From Deinococcus apachensis DSM 19763 (GTDB lineage: Bacteria > Deinococcota > Deinococci > Deinococcales > Deinococcaceae), in assembly GCF_000381345.1 (NCBI RefSeq), contig NZ_KB906398.1, positions 578,542 to 642,541 on the forward strand: a stretch of DNA of 64,000 nucleotides, given 5' to 3'. How positions within the stretch are numbered: position 1 is the stretch's first letter; each line of letters begins with the position of its first letter. The notes beneath the pieces are model-generated. The model had not been told where the DNA came from. It did no database searches and saw only the letters and a program-made list of their open reading frames with translations. This document shows positions 42,485 through 50,008 of the stretch, in pieces. The position numbers were made by a program, and so were the translations under genes.

Positions 42485-42666
42485 GGTTGATCGCTCCTTG
42501 CGATACCGAGTTCGGCGAGGCGGGCGCGGCGGGCCTCGATGCGCTCATTCAGGCCCGCCGCATCGGGGCCGTGGGTGTTGATCTGTTCAAGGTCGCGGTG
42601 CAGGGCGATCAGGCAGTGGGCCTGCTCCTGGGTGAGCGGGCGGAAGGGGGTGTCGGGGTCAATCAC
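42481..42666 (-). CDS. Small helical phage protein
   Basis: 61 residues from GTG in a GTGA overlap. LTQEQAHCLIALHRDLEQIN and a second charged helix (LNERIEARRARLAELGIA) suggest a helical hairpin. Accessory operon. No family recognised. Confidence 0.55.
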   Translation of the reverse strand: MIDPDTPFRPLTQEQAHCLIALHRDLEQINTHGPDAAGLNERIEARRARLAELGIARSDQP

Positions 42667-42869
42667 GGCCTGCCCCCGAACCGCGCCCGCCCCAGTTCCC
42701 CCAGCGCGAGCACGTGCTCGGGTCCCAGGTCGAGCGTCATGGAGGGCTCACCCGGGCGCGCGACACACACGTGCAGCCCGGACGGCACCACCCACGCGAG
42801 CAGACGACCGTCGAACCCGCTCGGGCCCCCGGGCAGGCACACGTCCAGGTCCGGCGCCCCCTCGCTCAC
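42663..42869 (-). CDS. Small hypothetical phage protein
   Basis: 68 residues if it starts at the GTG in the GTGA overlap with the upstream stop, which is the pattern of this operon; an ATG four codons earlier is possible. Predicted beta-rich (RLLAWVVPSGLHVCVARPG; MTLDLGPEHVLALGEL). Role unknown. Confidence 0.5.
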   Translation of the reverse strand: MSEGAPDLDVCLPGGPSGFDGRLLAWVVPSGLHVCVARPGEPSMTLDLGPEHVLALGELGRARFGGRP

Positions 42870-43309
42870 GCCGCCCTCCATTGGTGCCCGTCCCGTCTCG
42901 CCAGCCCGTCCGCCAGCAGGTCGGCGGGGGTCGCGCGCAGGGCCGTCACCTTCAGCCCGCCCACCCGCGCGAGCAGCAGGCTCTCGCTCATCGGGCGGCC
43001 GTGAATCCGCAGGGCGCCCAGGACGACCTCCCGGTCTGCGACGGGCACGGCGGAGGCCGGGGCAGCGTCAGGGGCGGGCGGCTCTCCCGGGGCGACCTCC
43101 GGCTCGGGGACAGCGCGCACGTACCGCGAGGGGATGCCGGGCTTCCCCGTGCCCTCCACGCGGGTCAGGCCGAAGGTGCCCTGCTTGACGATGGGGCCGA
43201 GGTAGGTGCGGACGCTGCTGTCCGGCACTCCCGTCTCCGCCGTCGCGTCCAGGGAGGTGAACTCCCGCCCGGGGGCCTGCGCCTCGATCCAGTCGAGCAG
43301 CACGTCCAT
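42866..43309 (-). CDS. Winged-helix-like protein, downstream half of split gene
   Basis: 147 residues beginning MDVLLDWIEAQAPGREFTSLDA. Two winged-helix-like units are suggested: TGVPDSSVRTYLGPIVKQG and MSESLLLARVGGLKVTALRA. The frame is open and well coded upstream of this ATG (about 27 residues, SPPDTSEPATGLEEGGEE), and no ribosome-binding site precedes it. It probably forms one protein with the coiled-coil frame upstream through a one-base frameshift (see findings). Confidence 0.55.
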   Translation of the reverse strand: MDVLLDWIEAQAPGREFTSLDATAETGVPDSSVRTYLGPIVKQGTFGLTRVEGTGKPGIPSRYVRAVPEPEVAPGEPPAPDAAPASAVPVADREVVLGALRIHGRPMSESLLLARVGGLKVTALRATPADLLADGLARRDGHQWRAA

Positions 43310-43664
43310 CCCCGTTCGGTAGGGCTCCTCGCCGCCCTCCTCCAGCCCCGTGGCGGGCTCGGAGGTGTCTGGAGGCGACTCCGGGGTCCGGGGCGCTCTG
43401 CGGTTCCGGAGCCTCTTCCTGGGCCTCCTGTACGGTTTCGGCAGGGATGGTGATCACCGGCACAGGGATATGCCCGTCCTCCCCGCTCAGCAGCGCCTCG
43501 ATGGGGGCGAGCTGGCGGGCGGCGAGGAGCCCGGCGTGCTTGATGGGCTGGAGTTCTTCCACGCGGTCGAGCAGGCGGGTGATCTCGGTTTCGGCGTCCT
43601 GTCCGGCCCGCACGGCGCCTTCCAGTCGGGCGATGCGGGCGCTCAGGCTTTCTAGCTGGGTCAT
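43068..43664 (-). CDS. Coiled-coil protein, upstream half of split gene
   Basis: The first ~98 residues are a good coding sequence: heptad-patterned LESLSARIARLEGAVRAGQ, TEITRLLDRVEELQPIKHAG, then an acidic linker. After SAPDPG the frame turns into His/Arg/Gly-rich nonsense that is the shifted reading of the winged-helix gene. The break lies in C-rich runs near 43390-43400. Real coding probably spans 43664 to about 43395 in this frame and then continues in the next. Confidence 0.5.
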   Translation of the reverse strand: MTQLESLSARIARLEGAVRAGQDAETEITRLLDRVEELQPIKHAGLLAARQLAPIEALLSGEDGHIPVPVITIPAETVQEAQEEAPEPQSAPDPGVASRHLRARHGAGGGRRGALPNGDGRAARLDRGAGPRAGVHLPGRDGGDGSAGQQRPHLPRPHRQAGHLRPDPRGGHGEARHPLAVRARCPRAGGRPGRAARP

Positions 43665-43730
43665 GGGTACCTCGGCACAGGCACGCGCCCCAGCCGTCAG
43701 GGTGTGGGGCGCGGAGGTAGGGCGGTCGGG

Positions 43731-43880
43731 TTAGCGGAGGGTCAGGCGGTACCGGCCGTCCGGGAGGCGCTGCACTCGGAGGATGCGGTACCGCCAGTCC
43801 CCTTCGTGGTGGTCCCCGCCCTTCGTGGGGGTCCGGGCGTCGAGAGGCTTCACGGTGGCTGTCCAAATCACGCGGCTCAT
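43731..43880 (-). CDS. Very small phage protein
   Basis: 49 residues: MSRVIWTATVKPLDARTP, then DWRYRILRVQRLPDGRYRLTLR. Alternating hydrophobic and charged residues predict a small beta-sheet, and the codon positions are consistent. No strong ribosome-binding site. Supported mainly by fitting the otherwise empty gap in the operon. Confidence 0.45.
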   Translation of the reverse strand: MSRVIWTATVKPLDARTPTKGGDHHEGDWRYRILRVQRLPDGRYRLTLR

Positions 43881-43984
43881 GCAGGCATCGTCGCCGCGCG
43901 TCCGGGCACGGCATTCGGGGGCGGACTCGGGGCCCTATAGGGCGCGTCCGCTCCCGGCCGGGACAGTCCCCCCCATGGGGTGCG

Positions 43985-44188
43985 TCACCCCGCGGGGTGT
44001 TTCTCCAGCGGCACCGCCGTGGCCCGCTCGTGCAGTCCGCACAGGCCGGTGGTGTCCCCGCGCTGGTAGGCAAGCAGGGCGACCGGCTCGGGCGGGTGAG
44101 GTTTCAGGCCCTGCTGGCGGAGTTGTTCGGCGGTGGCGAGGTGATCGGGGTGCGTGCCTTTGTAGGTCGGGATCTGGCGCTTCTTCAT
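43985..44188 (-). CDS. Small phage protein
   Basis: 67 residues with GCAGGAG upstream. Contains THPDHLATAEQLRQQGLKP and a later CGLHERATAVPLEKH, resembling short phage proteins whose RRPP-like segments bind other phage proteins. Function unknown. Confidence 0.6.
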   Translation of the reverse strand: MKKRQIPTYKGTHPDHLATAEQLRQQGLKPHPPEPVALLAYQRGDTTGLCGLHERATAVPLEKHPAG

Positions 44189-44240
44189 GTGTGGTGCTCC
44201 TGCGCCCGCCGAGGCAGCGGGCCAGGGCGGGCGGGTACGG

Positions 44241-44540
44241 CTACTTCACGGGGCGAGCAAAGGGCTGGTGGAACTTCTGGAACGGGTACTCCCCAACGCC
44301 TTCCACCGTCACGCTCTGACTGGAGACTTCCTCAATCACGTACAGCTTCCCAGACGCGCGGCTCTGCCACTGTTGGCCCGGCTCAATTCCCTCATGCTGA
44401 GCGGCCTTCGCGGCCTTCTCCTCCGCCGTCAGGTACGCGCCGGGCAGGGTGACCACCGCCTGGCCCTGCCCCTGGCCCCGCTGGATGCTCGCCCCGATCT
44501 CCTGATCGAGGAGCTGCGTGATCGCCGTCCAGGGATGCAT
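44241..44540 (-). CDS. Hypothetical phage protein
   Basis: 99 residues starting MHPWTAITQLLDQEIGASI. The C-terminal half (GQQWQSRASGKLYVIEEVSSQ) predicts an SH3-like small barrel. It begins where the terminase relic loses coding quality. No family recognised. Confidence 0.5.
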   Translation of the reverse strand: MHPWTAITQLLDQEIGASIQRGQGQGQAVVTLPGAYLTAEEKAAKAAQHEGIEPGQQWQSRASGKLYVIEEVSSQSVTVEGVGEYPFQKFHQPFARPVK

Positions 44541-44997
44541 GGTCTTGCTTCCCGTCCCTCGGTCACGAGCTGCTGCGCGCGTTCCGGGTCGATGTCCGTC
44601 ACCCACGCCCGCCGGGAGGTGCCGGAGCGCAACCCCGGAGGGGTCTCCTCCATCAGCGCGTTGAGCTTCGCGTTCCCCCCCAGCGCCCGCACGAGCACCG
44701 CGCGGGTCTCCTCCGGGTCGTGAGGCCCCTGCGCGGCCACCGCAGCCACCTGGAGGGCCGCCGCGCCGCCGCCTCCAGGTGCAGGCACATCGCGTCGAGC
44801 ACCCAGCCCCAGGCGAGGGGCGTACCGGGCTCCAGGACGTCCCAGAACTTGTGTGCGAACTCCCGGAGGGTGAGGGGCCCCGTCTCCTCTGGCTCGGGCA
44901 GGGCACCGCGGTCGGCCAGTTCCCGCTCGGCCAGTTCCGCGAAGATCACGTCGTCATTCAGCCAGTCGGGCAGGTCGTCACGCTTTTGCCGCGCCAC
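44541..44997 (-). pseudogene. Relic of a second terminase large subunit
   Basis: The first ~75 residues (44997 down to about 44765) resemble the N-terminus of Terminase_6-type large subunits: LREFAHKFWDVLEPGTPLAW, then GWVLDAMCLHLEAA, which in such proteins comes just before the Walker A region. Here the frame degenerates to Arg-rich sequence, while a neighbouring frame reads on as AVLVRALGGNAKLNALMEET and RAWVTDIDPERAQQLVTEG. No Walker motif follows, so the motor is lost. A frameshift and deletion are inferred. It follows its own TerS-like gene. Confidence 0.5.
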
Positions 44998-45541
44998 GCG
45001 CCCGCCGCCTCCGCTCCAGCAGCTCCATCAGTTGGTCGGTGGTGAGGTTCTTCAGGTCCGCCGGGCTGCGGAGATCCTCCACCCGCACGGTGAACTCCTC
45101 CATGCCGCGCGCCTGGCGTTCCAGTTGCGCGCCCGCCGTGGCGAGACGGGCGACGGCAAACGCGCCGAGCTCCTCCGGTTTCAGGTGGGTCAGGCCGCGC
45201 ACCGCCGCCGTCTGGAGGGCCTTGCCGATCTCGGCCTGACGCAGGCGGACCTCCTCCACCGTTTCAAGGTTGAGGGCGCGCGTCTTGGTGTCCACGCGGT
45301 GACGAAACTCGGCGCGCAGCTCAGCCCAGTCCTCCCGTGCTGAGCGGGCTTTAATCGCGTCGTAGGTCGGCGCTCCAGGTTTGTCACTCAGGGTCTTGAG
45401 TGTCACCGTGTCGTCGCCCCGGATGAACTCGCGGCGGATGGCGCTCCAGTCATGCTTGGTGGGGCGGCCTCCGGCGCTGCGCGCCCCGCTACCGCTCTGC
45501 TTCTTCGGGGTCGTCTTGGGCTTGGGGTCGCGTTTGGTCAT
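44978..45541 (-). CDS. Terminase small subunit-like protein (second module)
   Basis: 187 residues, ATG eight bases after GGAGG. A basic Lys-rich start leads to KHDWSAIRREFIRGDDTVTLK and APTYDAIKARSAREDWAELR, a helix-turn-helix segment of the TerS/DUF1804 type, followed by a long helical oligomerisation domain. It overlaps the relic large subunit by 20 bases. Intact despite its broken partner, so it may have been kept for another DNA-binding role. Confidence 0.6.
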   Translation of the reverse strand: MTKRDPKPKTTPKKQSGSGARSAGGRPTKHDWSAIRREFIRGDDTVTLKTLSDKPGAPTYDAIKARSAREDWAELRAEFRHRVDTKTRALNLETVEEVRLRQAEIGKALQTAAVRGLTHLKPEELGAFAVARLATAGAQLERQARGMEEFTVRVEDLRSPADLKNLTTDQLMELLERRRRARGAAKA

Positions 45542-45660
45542 GGGGGTCACCTCCTTAACGATGTGGGTGGGTTGTGGTGGACGAGGCAGGCGTCCAAGTG
45601 GGAGAGTGAAAATTCCATGTTTGCTCCGTTCTTGTCACCCGCTCGCCCTGAACCTGCTGC

Positions 45661-46212
45661 ATGCCCCGCGCCCTCGCGCCCCCTCCAGGACGTGAGAAAG
45701 AGCCGCTGGTGACCGCCCCTGCCCTCTCGGCCCAGGACCTCATCGAACGCGGCTGGCGGCCCGCCATGATCCGTGATCTCCTCGGCCCGCCGGACCGCGA
45801 GGAGCCGAACGCGTTGCGCGTGAACCGCTGGGGCCGCCAGGTGGACATGTCAGCCAAGCTCTACCTCAAAGAGCGCGTGCTCGTGGCTGAAGCGACCGTG
45901 GCCTTTGACGCTGCCAGGAAGCAGGCTGGCCAAGCGCAGGCTCGTGTGGAGAAGGCGGCCCGGGTCGGGCCGATCAAGCACGGGGCGCCGGGCCAACAGT
46001 ACGTCAAGGCGTACCCCCCAACCCTGAGGCTTCCCCCGGGTGCGGATTCCATGTCTGACCAGGAGCGGTGGAGCCATCACCTGGGTGAGCTGTTTGACTG
46101 GGAGCAGAAGCACAGCTACCTGCTGGAGGGGCTGAGCCGAGCAGATCGCCAGAGGGCCGAGGCGACGGTGTTCGAGAAGCACCGAAGAGCGGTCCACAAG
46201 CTGTACCTCTAG
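45661..46212 (+). CDS. Plus-strand hypothetical protein between terminase relics
   Basis: 183 residues. The first third (LSAQDLIERGWRPAMIRDLL, then GPPDREEPN) resembles a small family seen in Deinococcus whose members start with a similar RGWTPAMI segment; the rest is helical and basic. Start uncertain: a GTG 17 codons downstream (VTAPALSAQD) is also possible. Its opposite strand and its place between two terminase relics suggest an inserted cargo gene. Function unknown. Confidence 0.6.
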   Translation: MPRALAPPPGREKEPLVTAPALSAQDLIERGWRPAMIRDLLGPPDREEPNALRVNRWGRQVDMSAKLYLKERVLVAEATVAFDAARKQAGQAQARVEKAARVGPIKHGAPGQQYVKAYPPTLRLPPGADSMSDQERWSHHLGELFDWEQKHSYLLEGLSRADRQRAEATVFEKHRRAVHKLYL

Positions 46213-46317
46213 GGGCCGCGGTGAAACGGGCATGGCTGCTGCTCGAAGCGTTCACGATAGACAGCACAGGACAGCAGGCCCTCTCTGACTGACGTGAGCT
46301 CTTTCCGTTAGAGGTGG

Positions 46318-46536
46318 TCAGGTCACTCGCGCAGCCGTGCGGGTCTTCCCGAAGCCGCAGCCCGCGAGGATCAGCCGGACGAACCAGTCGCCTGCGGGGG
46401 GCAGTTGGTTGAGGCGGGTGGTGAGGAGCCAGCGCTGCTGGGCGGTTTTCCCACCCCTGACAACCGTTGGTTTACGCGGTTGAATCCTGGCGACCCGTTT
46501 CCGGGTCGCCTGAATCCGGCTGACCATCTCCAGCAC
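46318..46536 (-). pseudogene. Relic of a third terminase large subunit, cut after Walker A
   Basis: 72 residues from GTG, overlapping the TerS-like gene by 65 bases as real TerS/TerL pairs do. The sequence RWLLTTRLNQLPPAGDWFVR, then LILAGCGFGKTRTAARVT, closely follows the start of terminase ATPases, where Walker A reads GGRGxGKTRtgAEW. It stops four residues after the Walker A, so Walker B and the nuclease are missing. A deletion joining the site to a stop near 46320 is inferred. Confidence 0.6.
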
Positions 46537-46885
46537 CTAACACCTCCCTCGTGATGGCGATCTCGGCGAGCGCCTTGATGGCGCCGGTGATGGCGCTCAG
46601 GTTCTCAGCCGTGGGGTTGCGGAGGTCGCGGGCGATCTCCTCCTGCCTGCGCACGAGGGTGACGAGGGTGATGTTGAGTTCCTGGGCCCAGTTCTGCGTG
46701 GTGACGGCGCGCGACAGTTGGCTGTAGAACGACGACAACTCTTCATCGTCGTCGAGGGCGGCGCGGTACCTTTGCAGCGTCCTGAGCGTGATTTCGTGCT
46801 TCGTGCAAGCTGTCGCGTCCCCAAGGAGGGCGGCGTCCACCAGGGCGCGGGCAGCGCGGGCGTTGTCTCGTTTCGGTGCGGCCAT
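46472..46885 (-). CDS. Terminase small subunit-like protein (third module)
   Basis: 137 residues with AAGGAGG upstream. N-terminal helix-turn-helix (ARALVDAALLGDATACTKHE, then ITLRTLQRYRAALDDD) and a helical central region (ITLVTLVRRQEEIARDL) fit TerS. The acidic tail ends DPETGRQDSTA. It is paired with the truncated TerL at 46318. A terminator lies just upstream, so it begins a transcription unit. Confidence 0.6.
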   Translation of the reverse strand: MAAPKRDNARAARALVDAALLGDATACTKHEITLRTLQRYRAALDDDEELSSFYSQLSRAVTTQNWAQELNITLVTLVRRQEEIARDLRNPTAENLSAITGAIKALAEIAITREVLGAGDGQPDSGDPETGRQDSTA

Positions 46886-46906
46886 GGGTCACCTCCTTAG
46901 GCAACG

Positions 46907-46935
46907 AAAAACCCCGCCGGGTGCGGGTGGCGGGG
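46907..46935 (-). terminator. Rho-independent terminator (leftward)
   Basis: Stem CCCCGCC / GGCGGGG with a 10-base loop and five T on the minus strand. It ends the transcript of the gene at 46955 and isolates the TerS-like gene downstream. Confidence 0.75.
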
Positions 46936-46954
46936 GTGATGGCGTTGGGATGTG

Positions 46955-47299
46955 TCAGAGCATGACCGGTGGTCTTTGATTCCTGACCACGATGTGGGTC
47001 ACGTGCTGCATGGCGATATCCACCTGATTTTTATTCGGCAGGGTGATTTGGAAGGTCCCATGCCCAGTCTGAAACTGCCTGCGGAGGTCGCTCACCATAG
47101 TCTCGTCCATCTCAAGGTCGTCCCAAGAATTTCCGTTCACGATAACGATCTGGACTATTTTTTTCTCCATGCGCCCCAGCCTACCCGCCCGCGTCAACCA
47201 ACGGTTGCTCACTTCAGCAGTGCGAACTGAACGGCTCCCCAGTTGGCAGCCCGCGCCCAGCTCCTCGGCGGTGATTGGTTTCGCGTCAGGTTCGGACAT
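46955..47299 (-). CDS. Hypothetical protein
   Basis: 114 residues, or 71 if it starts at the ATG at 47170 (MEKKIVQIVIVNGNSWDDLE), which may be the conserved domain. The shorter form alternates strands and helices (FQITLPNKNQVDIAMQHVTH). AGGAGG lies 12 bases from the first ATG, rather far. No family recognised. Confidence 0.5.
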   Translation of the reverse strand: MSEPDAKPITAEELGAGCQLGSRSVRTAEVSNRWLTRAGRLGRMEKKIVQIVIVNGNSWDDLEMDETMVSDLRRQFQTGHGTFQITLPNKNQVDIAMQHVTHIVVRNQRPPVML

Positions 47300-47429
47300 C
47301 TGGGCGGGTCACCTCCTCTACGGCTGATGCATGCGAGTTAACAGGGAACTCATACCCCTGAAGAATCCTCGCAGCTGATCTTTACTTCCTGCTCCTGTAC
47401 GACGCCCTCAATGCCTGTAGCGTTGCGAC

Positions 47430-47660
47430 ATGCCCGAGATTGATGCCAGCGGCGCAGAAATCGTGTCCAGTCGCGAGGGCTACCTCCAACTGCACTTTCA
47501 TGAACCCACGGATGCCGTCATCGACCTGCTCCGCATGTATCAGTCGGCAACACCCAGCACGGTCCACACACGTGAGGGGAACGTGGCGGCGCACGTCATC
47601 AAGGAGTACGGTCCTGGCCCCGAGGGCTGGCAGTTCAGGTTGGAACGCATCCGCTCCTGA
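47430..47660 (+). CDS. Small plus-strand cargo protein
   Basis: 76 residues: YLQLHFHEPTDAVIDLLRMY, then GNVAAHVIKEYGPGPEGWQF. Predicted alpha/beta. No ribosome-binding site; TAGCGT (TANNNT) lies six bases before the ATG, so the mRNA may be leaderless. No family recognised. Confidence 0.5.
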   Translation: MPEIDASGAEIVSSREGYLQLHFHEPTDAVIDLLRMYQSATPSTVHTREGNVAAHVIKEYGPGPEGWQFRLERIRS

Positions 47661-47781
47661 TCACCGGCACCTCTCCCTCACCCTTCACGACCTTTGAGCC
47701 TAACTTGGGCAATGGTCGTTGCTGGAGGGCATCGGGCGGGGTCATACGGTCACCTCCTCAGGGGTGGGAGTACGGTGGGTC

Positions 47782-47973
47782 ATGAACGCCAGGCATCAGG
47801 GGCGAGTCATCACGATCAAGCGGGTGAATCATCCGGGCACCTACGGGGTGTGGCAGAGCACCACGGTCCGGGTAGATCGGCAGATCGTCTCCGTGCCGGA
47901 TGCAGATCGCCTGGCGGACGAGGACCTGCTGGACGCGGTGCGGGGGATGCTGGATCGCCGAGAGATCCGGTGA
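47782..47973 (+). CDS. Small plus-strand cargo protein
   Basis: 63 residues from MNARHQGRVITIKRVNHPGT; the upstream extension of the frame looks non-coding. TACGGT lies five bases before the ATG, another leaderless-type start. A short beta region precedes a C-terminal helix (RLADEDLLDAVRGMLDRREI). Function unknown. Confidence 0.5.
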   Translation: MNARHQGRVITIKRVNHPGTYGVWQSTTVRVDRQIVSVPDADRLADEDLLDAVRGMLDRREIR

Positions 47974-47975
47974 GG

Positions 47976-48215
47976 TCAACCGGTGCGGATCACCGGCACC
48001 GGCTCAGACTTCGACTCCACGTTCCAGCACTCGCGGGTCAGTCCAAGCTCGGGCAGGTAAAAGGGCTCCCTCACCGAGCAGCGCCGCAATTCTTCCGGCG
48101 TGGTGAGCAGGCGGCCCCGGCGTTCCAGGTGCGCGAGGTAATCGCGCTTCACATCCGGCAGGCCGTACCCCTGCTGCTGACGGCGTCGGGCGCGCTTGTC
48201 GGCCTTCTTGCTCAT
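47976..48215 (-). CDS. Small basic phage protein
   Basis: 79 residues from the ATG in an ATGA overlap with the upstream gene. Very basic N-terminus (MSKKADKRARRRQQQGYGLP) suggests nucleic-acid contact. The rest has RREDYLA-like helix and a Trp/Cys-containing end. No family recognised. Confidence 0.5.
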   Translation of the reverse strand: MSKKADKRARRRQQQGYGLPDVKRDYLAHLERRGRLLTTPEELRRCSVREPFYLPELGLTRECWNVESKSEPVPVIRTG

Positions 48216-48427
48216 ACCCACCCCATCTGGCAGGTGATGAGGGTGAGTTCATCGCCCAGGTTGGGCAGAGGGTCAGCGGGCGCGGCGTACAGGCACAGGC
48301 CCAGCGCGTAAAACCGCCGAGGGCGGCAGTGCAGGGCTTGCCGCCCCTCCTCGTTCTGGCGCGTGAGGGCAGCCGCCACCGCGCGAGCCCCTTCTGCCGT
48401 CTGGAACGTCCAGATGTACTCGCGCAT
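48212..48427 (-). CDS. Small hypothetical phage protein
   Basis: 71 residues with AGGAGG before the ATG. MREYIWTFQTAEGARAVAAA, then RRFYALGLCLYAAPADPLP suggests a small alpha/beta protein. Translationally coupled to the basic gene that follows. Function unknown. Confidence 0.55.
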   Translation of the reverse strand: MREYIWTFQTAEGARAVAAALTRQNEEGRQALHCRPRRFYALGLCLYAAPADPLPNLGDELTLITCQMGWV

Positions 48428-48443
48428 ACGGCCTCCTGACAGC

Positions 48444-48468
48444 AAAAAGCCCCACGCTCGGTGGGGCT
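48444..48468 (-). terminator. Rho-independent terminator (leftward)
   Basis: Perfect 8-bp stem AGCCCCAC / GTGGGGCT with a 5-base loop, then five T on the minus strand. It lies just upstream of the 71-residue gene, stopping read-through from the right. Confidence 0.8.
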
Positions 48469-48631
48469 GCCCGCCGCCTTCACCCGGGCGGCCTAAGTTG
48501 TTGGGTACGGACAGCGTATCCGGGGGATGTCAAGAACGTGTGCAGATGGCAGGCGGAGCTTGTGAGGCTTGCTCCCTGGGATGCCTGATGTGCGGCACGG
48601 CCTTGCAGGCAGAAGTGGCACCATCAGGGTC

Positions 48632-49033
48632 ATGACCAGCGGCGAAATTTACAACCTCAGGGTTGATGGTGAGTCCGGCTTCGTGCTCAGCCGTATCGGG
48701 CAAACCGCGTTCCTCACCGAGTCAACCACCCAGGTCTCCATCCCGATCCACAACATCAATGCCCTGACGTACCGGCGTGTCCGGTATCCCGTCTTCCTTG
48801 CCGTGGCCCTGATTCTCTTTGTCATTGGCTTGGTCGCCACCTCCTCCCCGCCCTACACCGTGGGCGACTATGAGCTTGCCTATCCGGCCCTATGGTTCAT
48901 CGCGGCCCTCGTCGCGCTGGTGCTCTACTACGTCGTCACGACTGCAGCTCTGGTCGTGTACTCAGGATCGTTCCGAACGATTCTCCGGGGGTCCGAACAG
49001 GCCATGCGGCAGGCATTCGAACTCCTGCAGTAG
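48632..49033 (+). CDS. Plus-strand membrane protein, two transmembrane segments
   Basis: 133 residues. A beta-rich N-terminal part (YNLRVDGESGFVLSRIGQTA; TTQVSIPIHNINALTY) precedes two transmembrane helices (FLAVALILFVIGLVATSS and LWFIAALVALVLYYVVTTAA) and a short cytoplasmic end. The pattern, a small PH-like or barrel domain plus two helices, resembles DUF6232-type membrane proteins. Cargo gene on the strand opposite to phage operons. Function unknown. Confidence 0.6.
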   Translation: MTSGEIYNLRVDGESGFVLSRIGQTAFLTESTTQVSIPIHNINALTYRRVRYPVFLAVALILFVIGLVATSSPPYTVGDYELAYPALWFIAALVALVLYYVVTTAALVVYSGSFRTILRGSEQAMRQAFELLQ

Positions 49034-49055
49034 GTCGGCACTCAGGTGCAGGCAC

Positions 49056-49076
49056 AAAAAAACGCCCTTGCGGGCG
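49056..49076 (-). terminator. Rho-independent terminator (leftward)
   Basis: Short stem CGCCC / GGGCG with TTGC loop and seven T on the minus strand, directly after the stop of the 217-residue gene. The flank GCAGGCACAAAAAA matches that of the terminator at 39936. Confidence 0.7.
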
Positions 49077-49103
49077 GATTAAACATTTCTGGAACTGTAC
49101 CCA

Positions 49104-49757
49104 TTATGCCGGGCTTGACTTACACATGTCCACCACCCGCCGAGTGCCTTCCATAGCAGCGAGGAGGTCAGCCGCGTGCGGGGCCAGGAGGGTCTCGAAC
49201 AGAGCCACCATGTCGCCGCTGAGGCCTGGGCGCACCCGGAACTGCTGACGGTCGCGCATGTACGGAAAGAGCGGCTCCGTGGTGGTCGGGGTGGGCCACT
49301 CCCGCAGGGTGGCGAGGGCCAAGCGCTGGGCCACTCCGGGCAGGACGCCGGGGTGAACGAACACGCGGAGCATGAGCGGCTCGGTGATGATCACGGCGCG
49401 TGTGGCCGTCAGGTGCAGCTCGACAGGCTCGGCGCGCAGGAGGTACACGTCGCTCCCCACGGGTGCGCGGGGCGGGGCAGAAGGAGCGCGGGTGGGGTTC
49501 GTGCTGCCGGTGCGGGCGGTGAGGATCGGCTCGCGAGCGTCAGCCAAGATGGCGAGGGCCAGGCGGTTGGCGACGTGCCGCCAGTACTGGCGCTGGGCCG
49601 CCTGGGACGCGGGAACGGCAAGGCGCAGGGTGGGCAGTAAGGCGGCGGGCTGAGTCAAGCGGGGGTCCTCCAGTCGGAGCATGGGGACCGAGAGCAGTTC
49701 GGTACAGCCCCCGAGGGCGTGAATGGGGAATGACGCGGCGGGTGAGGGGATGATCAC
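49104..49757 (-). CDS. Hypothetical protein
   Basis: 217 residues from GTG; no ribosome-binding site. Ala/Leu/Arg-rich with probable alpha/beta structure (YLLRAEPVELHLTATRAVII; PLMLRVFVHPGVLPGVAQRL). Ends before a good terminator. Borders the gene-poor 49.8-50.0 kb region. No family recognised. Confidence 0.5.
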   Translation of the reverse strand: MIIPSPAASFPIHALGGCTELLSVPMLRLEDPRLTQPAALLPTLRLAVPASQAAQRQYWRHVANRLALAILADAREPILTARTGSTNPTRAPSAPPRAPVGSDVYLLRAEPVELHLTATRAVIITEPLMLRVFVHPGVLPGVAQRLALATLREWPTPTTTEPLFPYMRDRQQFRVRPGLSGDMVALFETLLAPHAADLLAAMEGTRRVVDMCKSSPA

Positions 49758-50008
49758 TCAACGGGGTTGACACTGACCTTTCAGAAGAACGGGGGGCTGG
49801 GGGAGGACACGACGGTGGTACGCTGGATCGCTAGGGCGATAGCGTTGGCGCCGTGGCATTCGTACTGGCCCCGAGCGTCCTGCAAACCGCGCATGTGGAT
49901 GTGGACGGTTCGGGGGACGGTGGTCTGGCTGGAGTCAGTCACGGAGCGGTCACGGTAAGGGGAGGAAGCTGACCTCGGCTGGACTTCACCCCAGCTCAGG
50001 AGGCGTCT

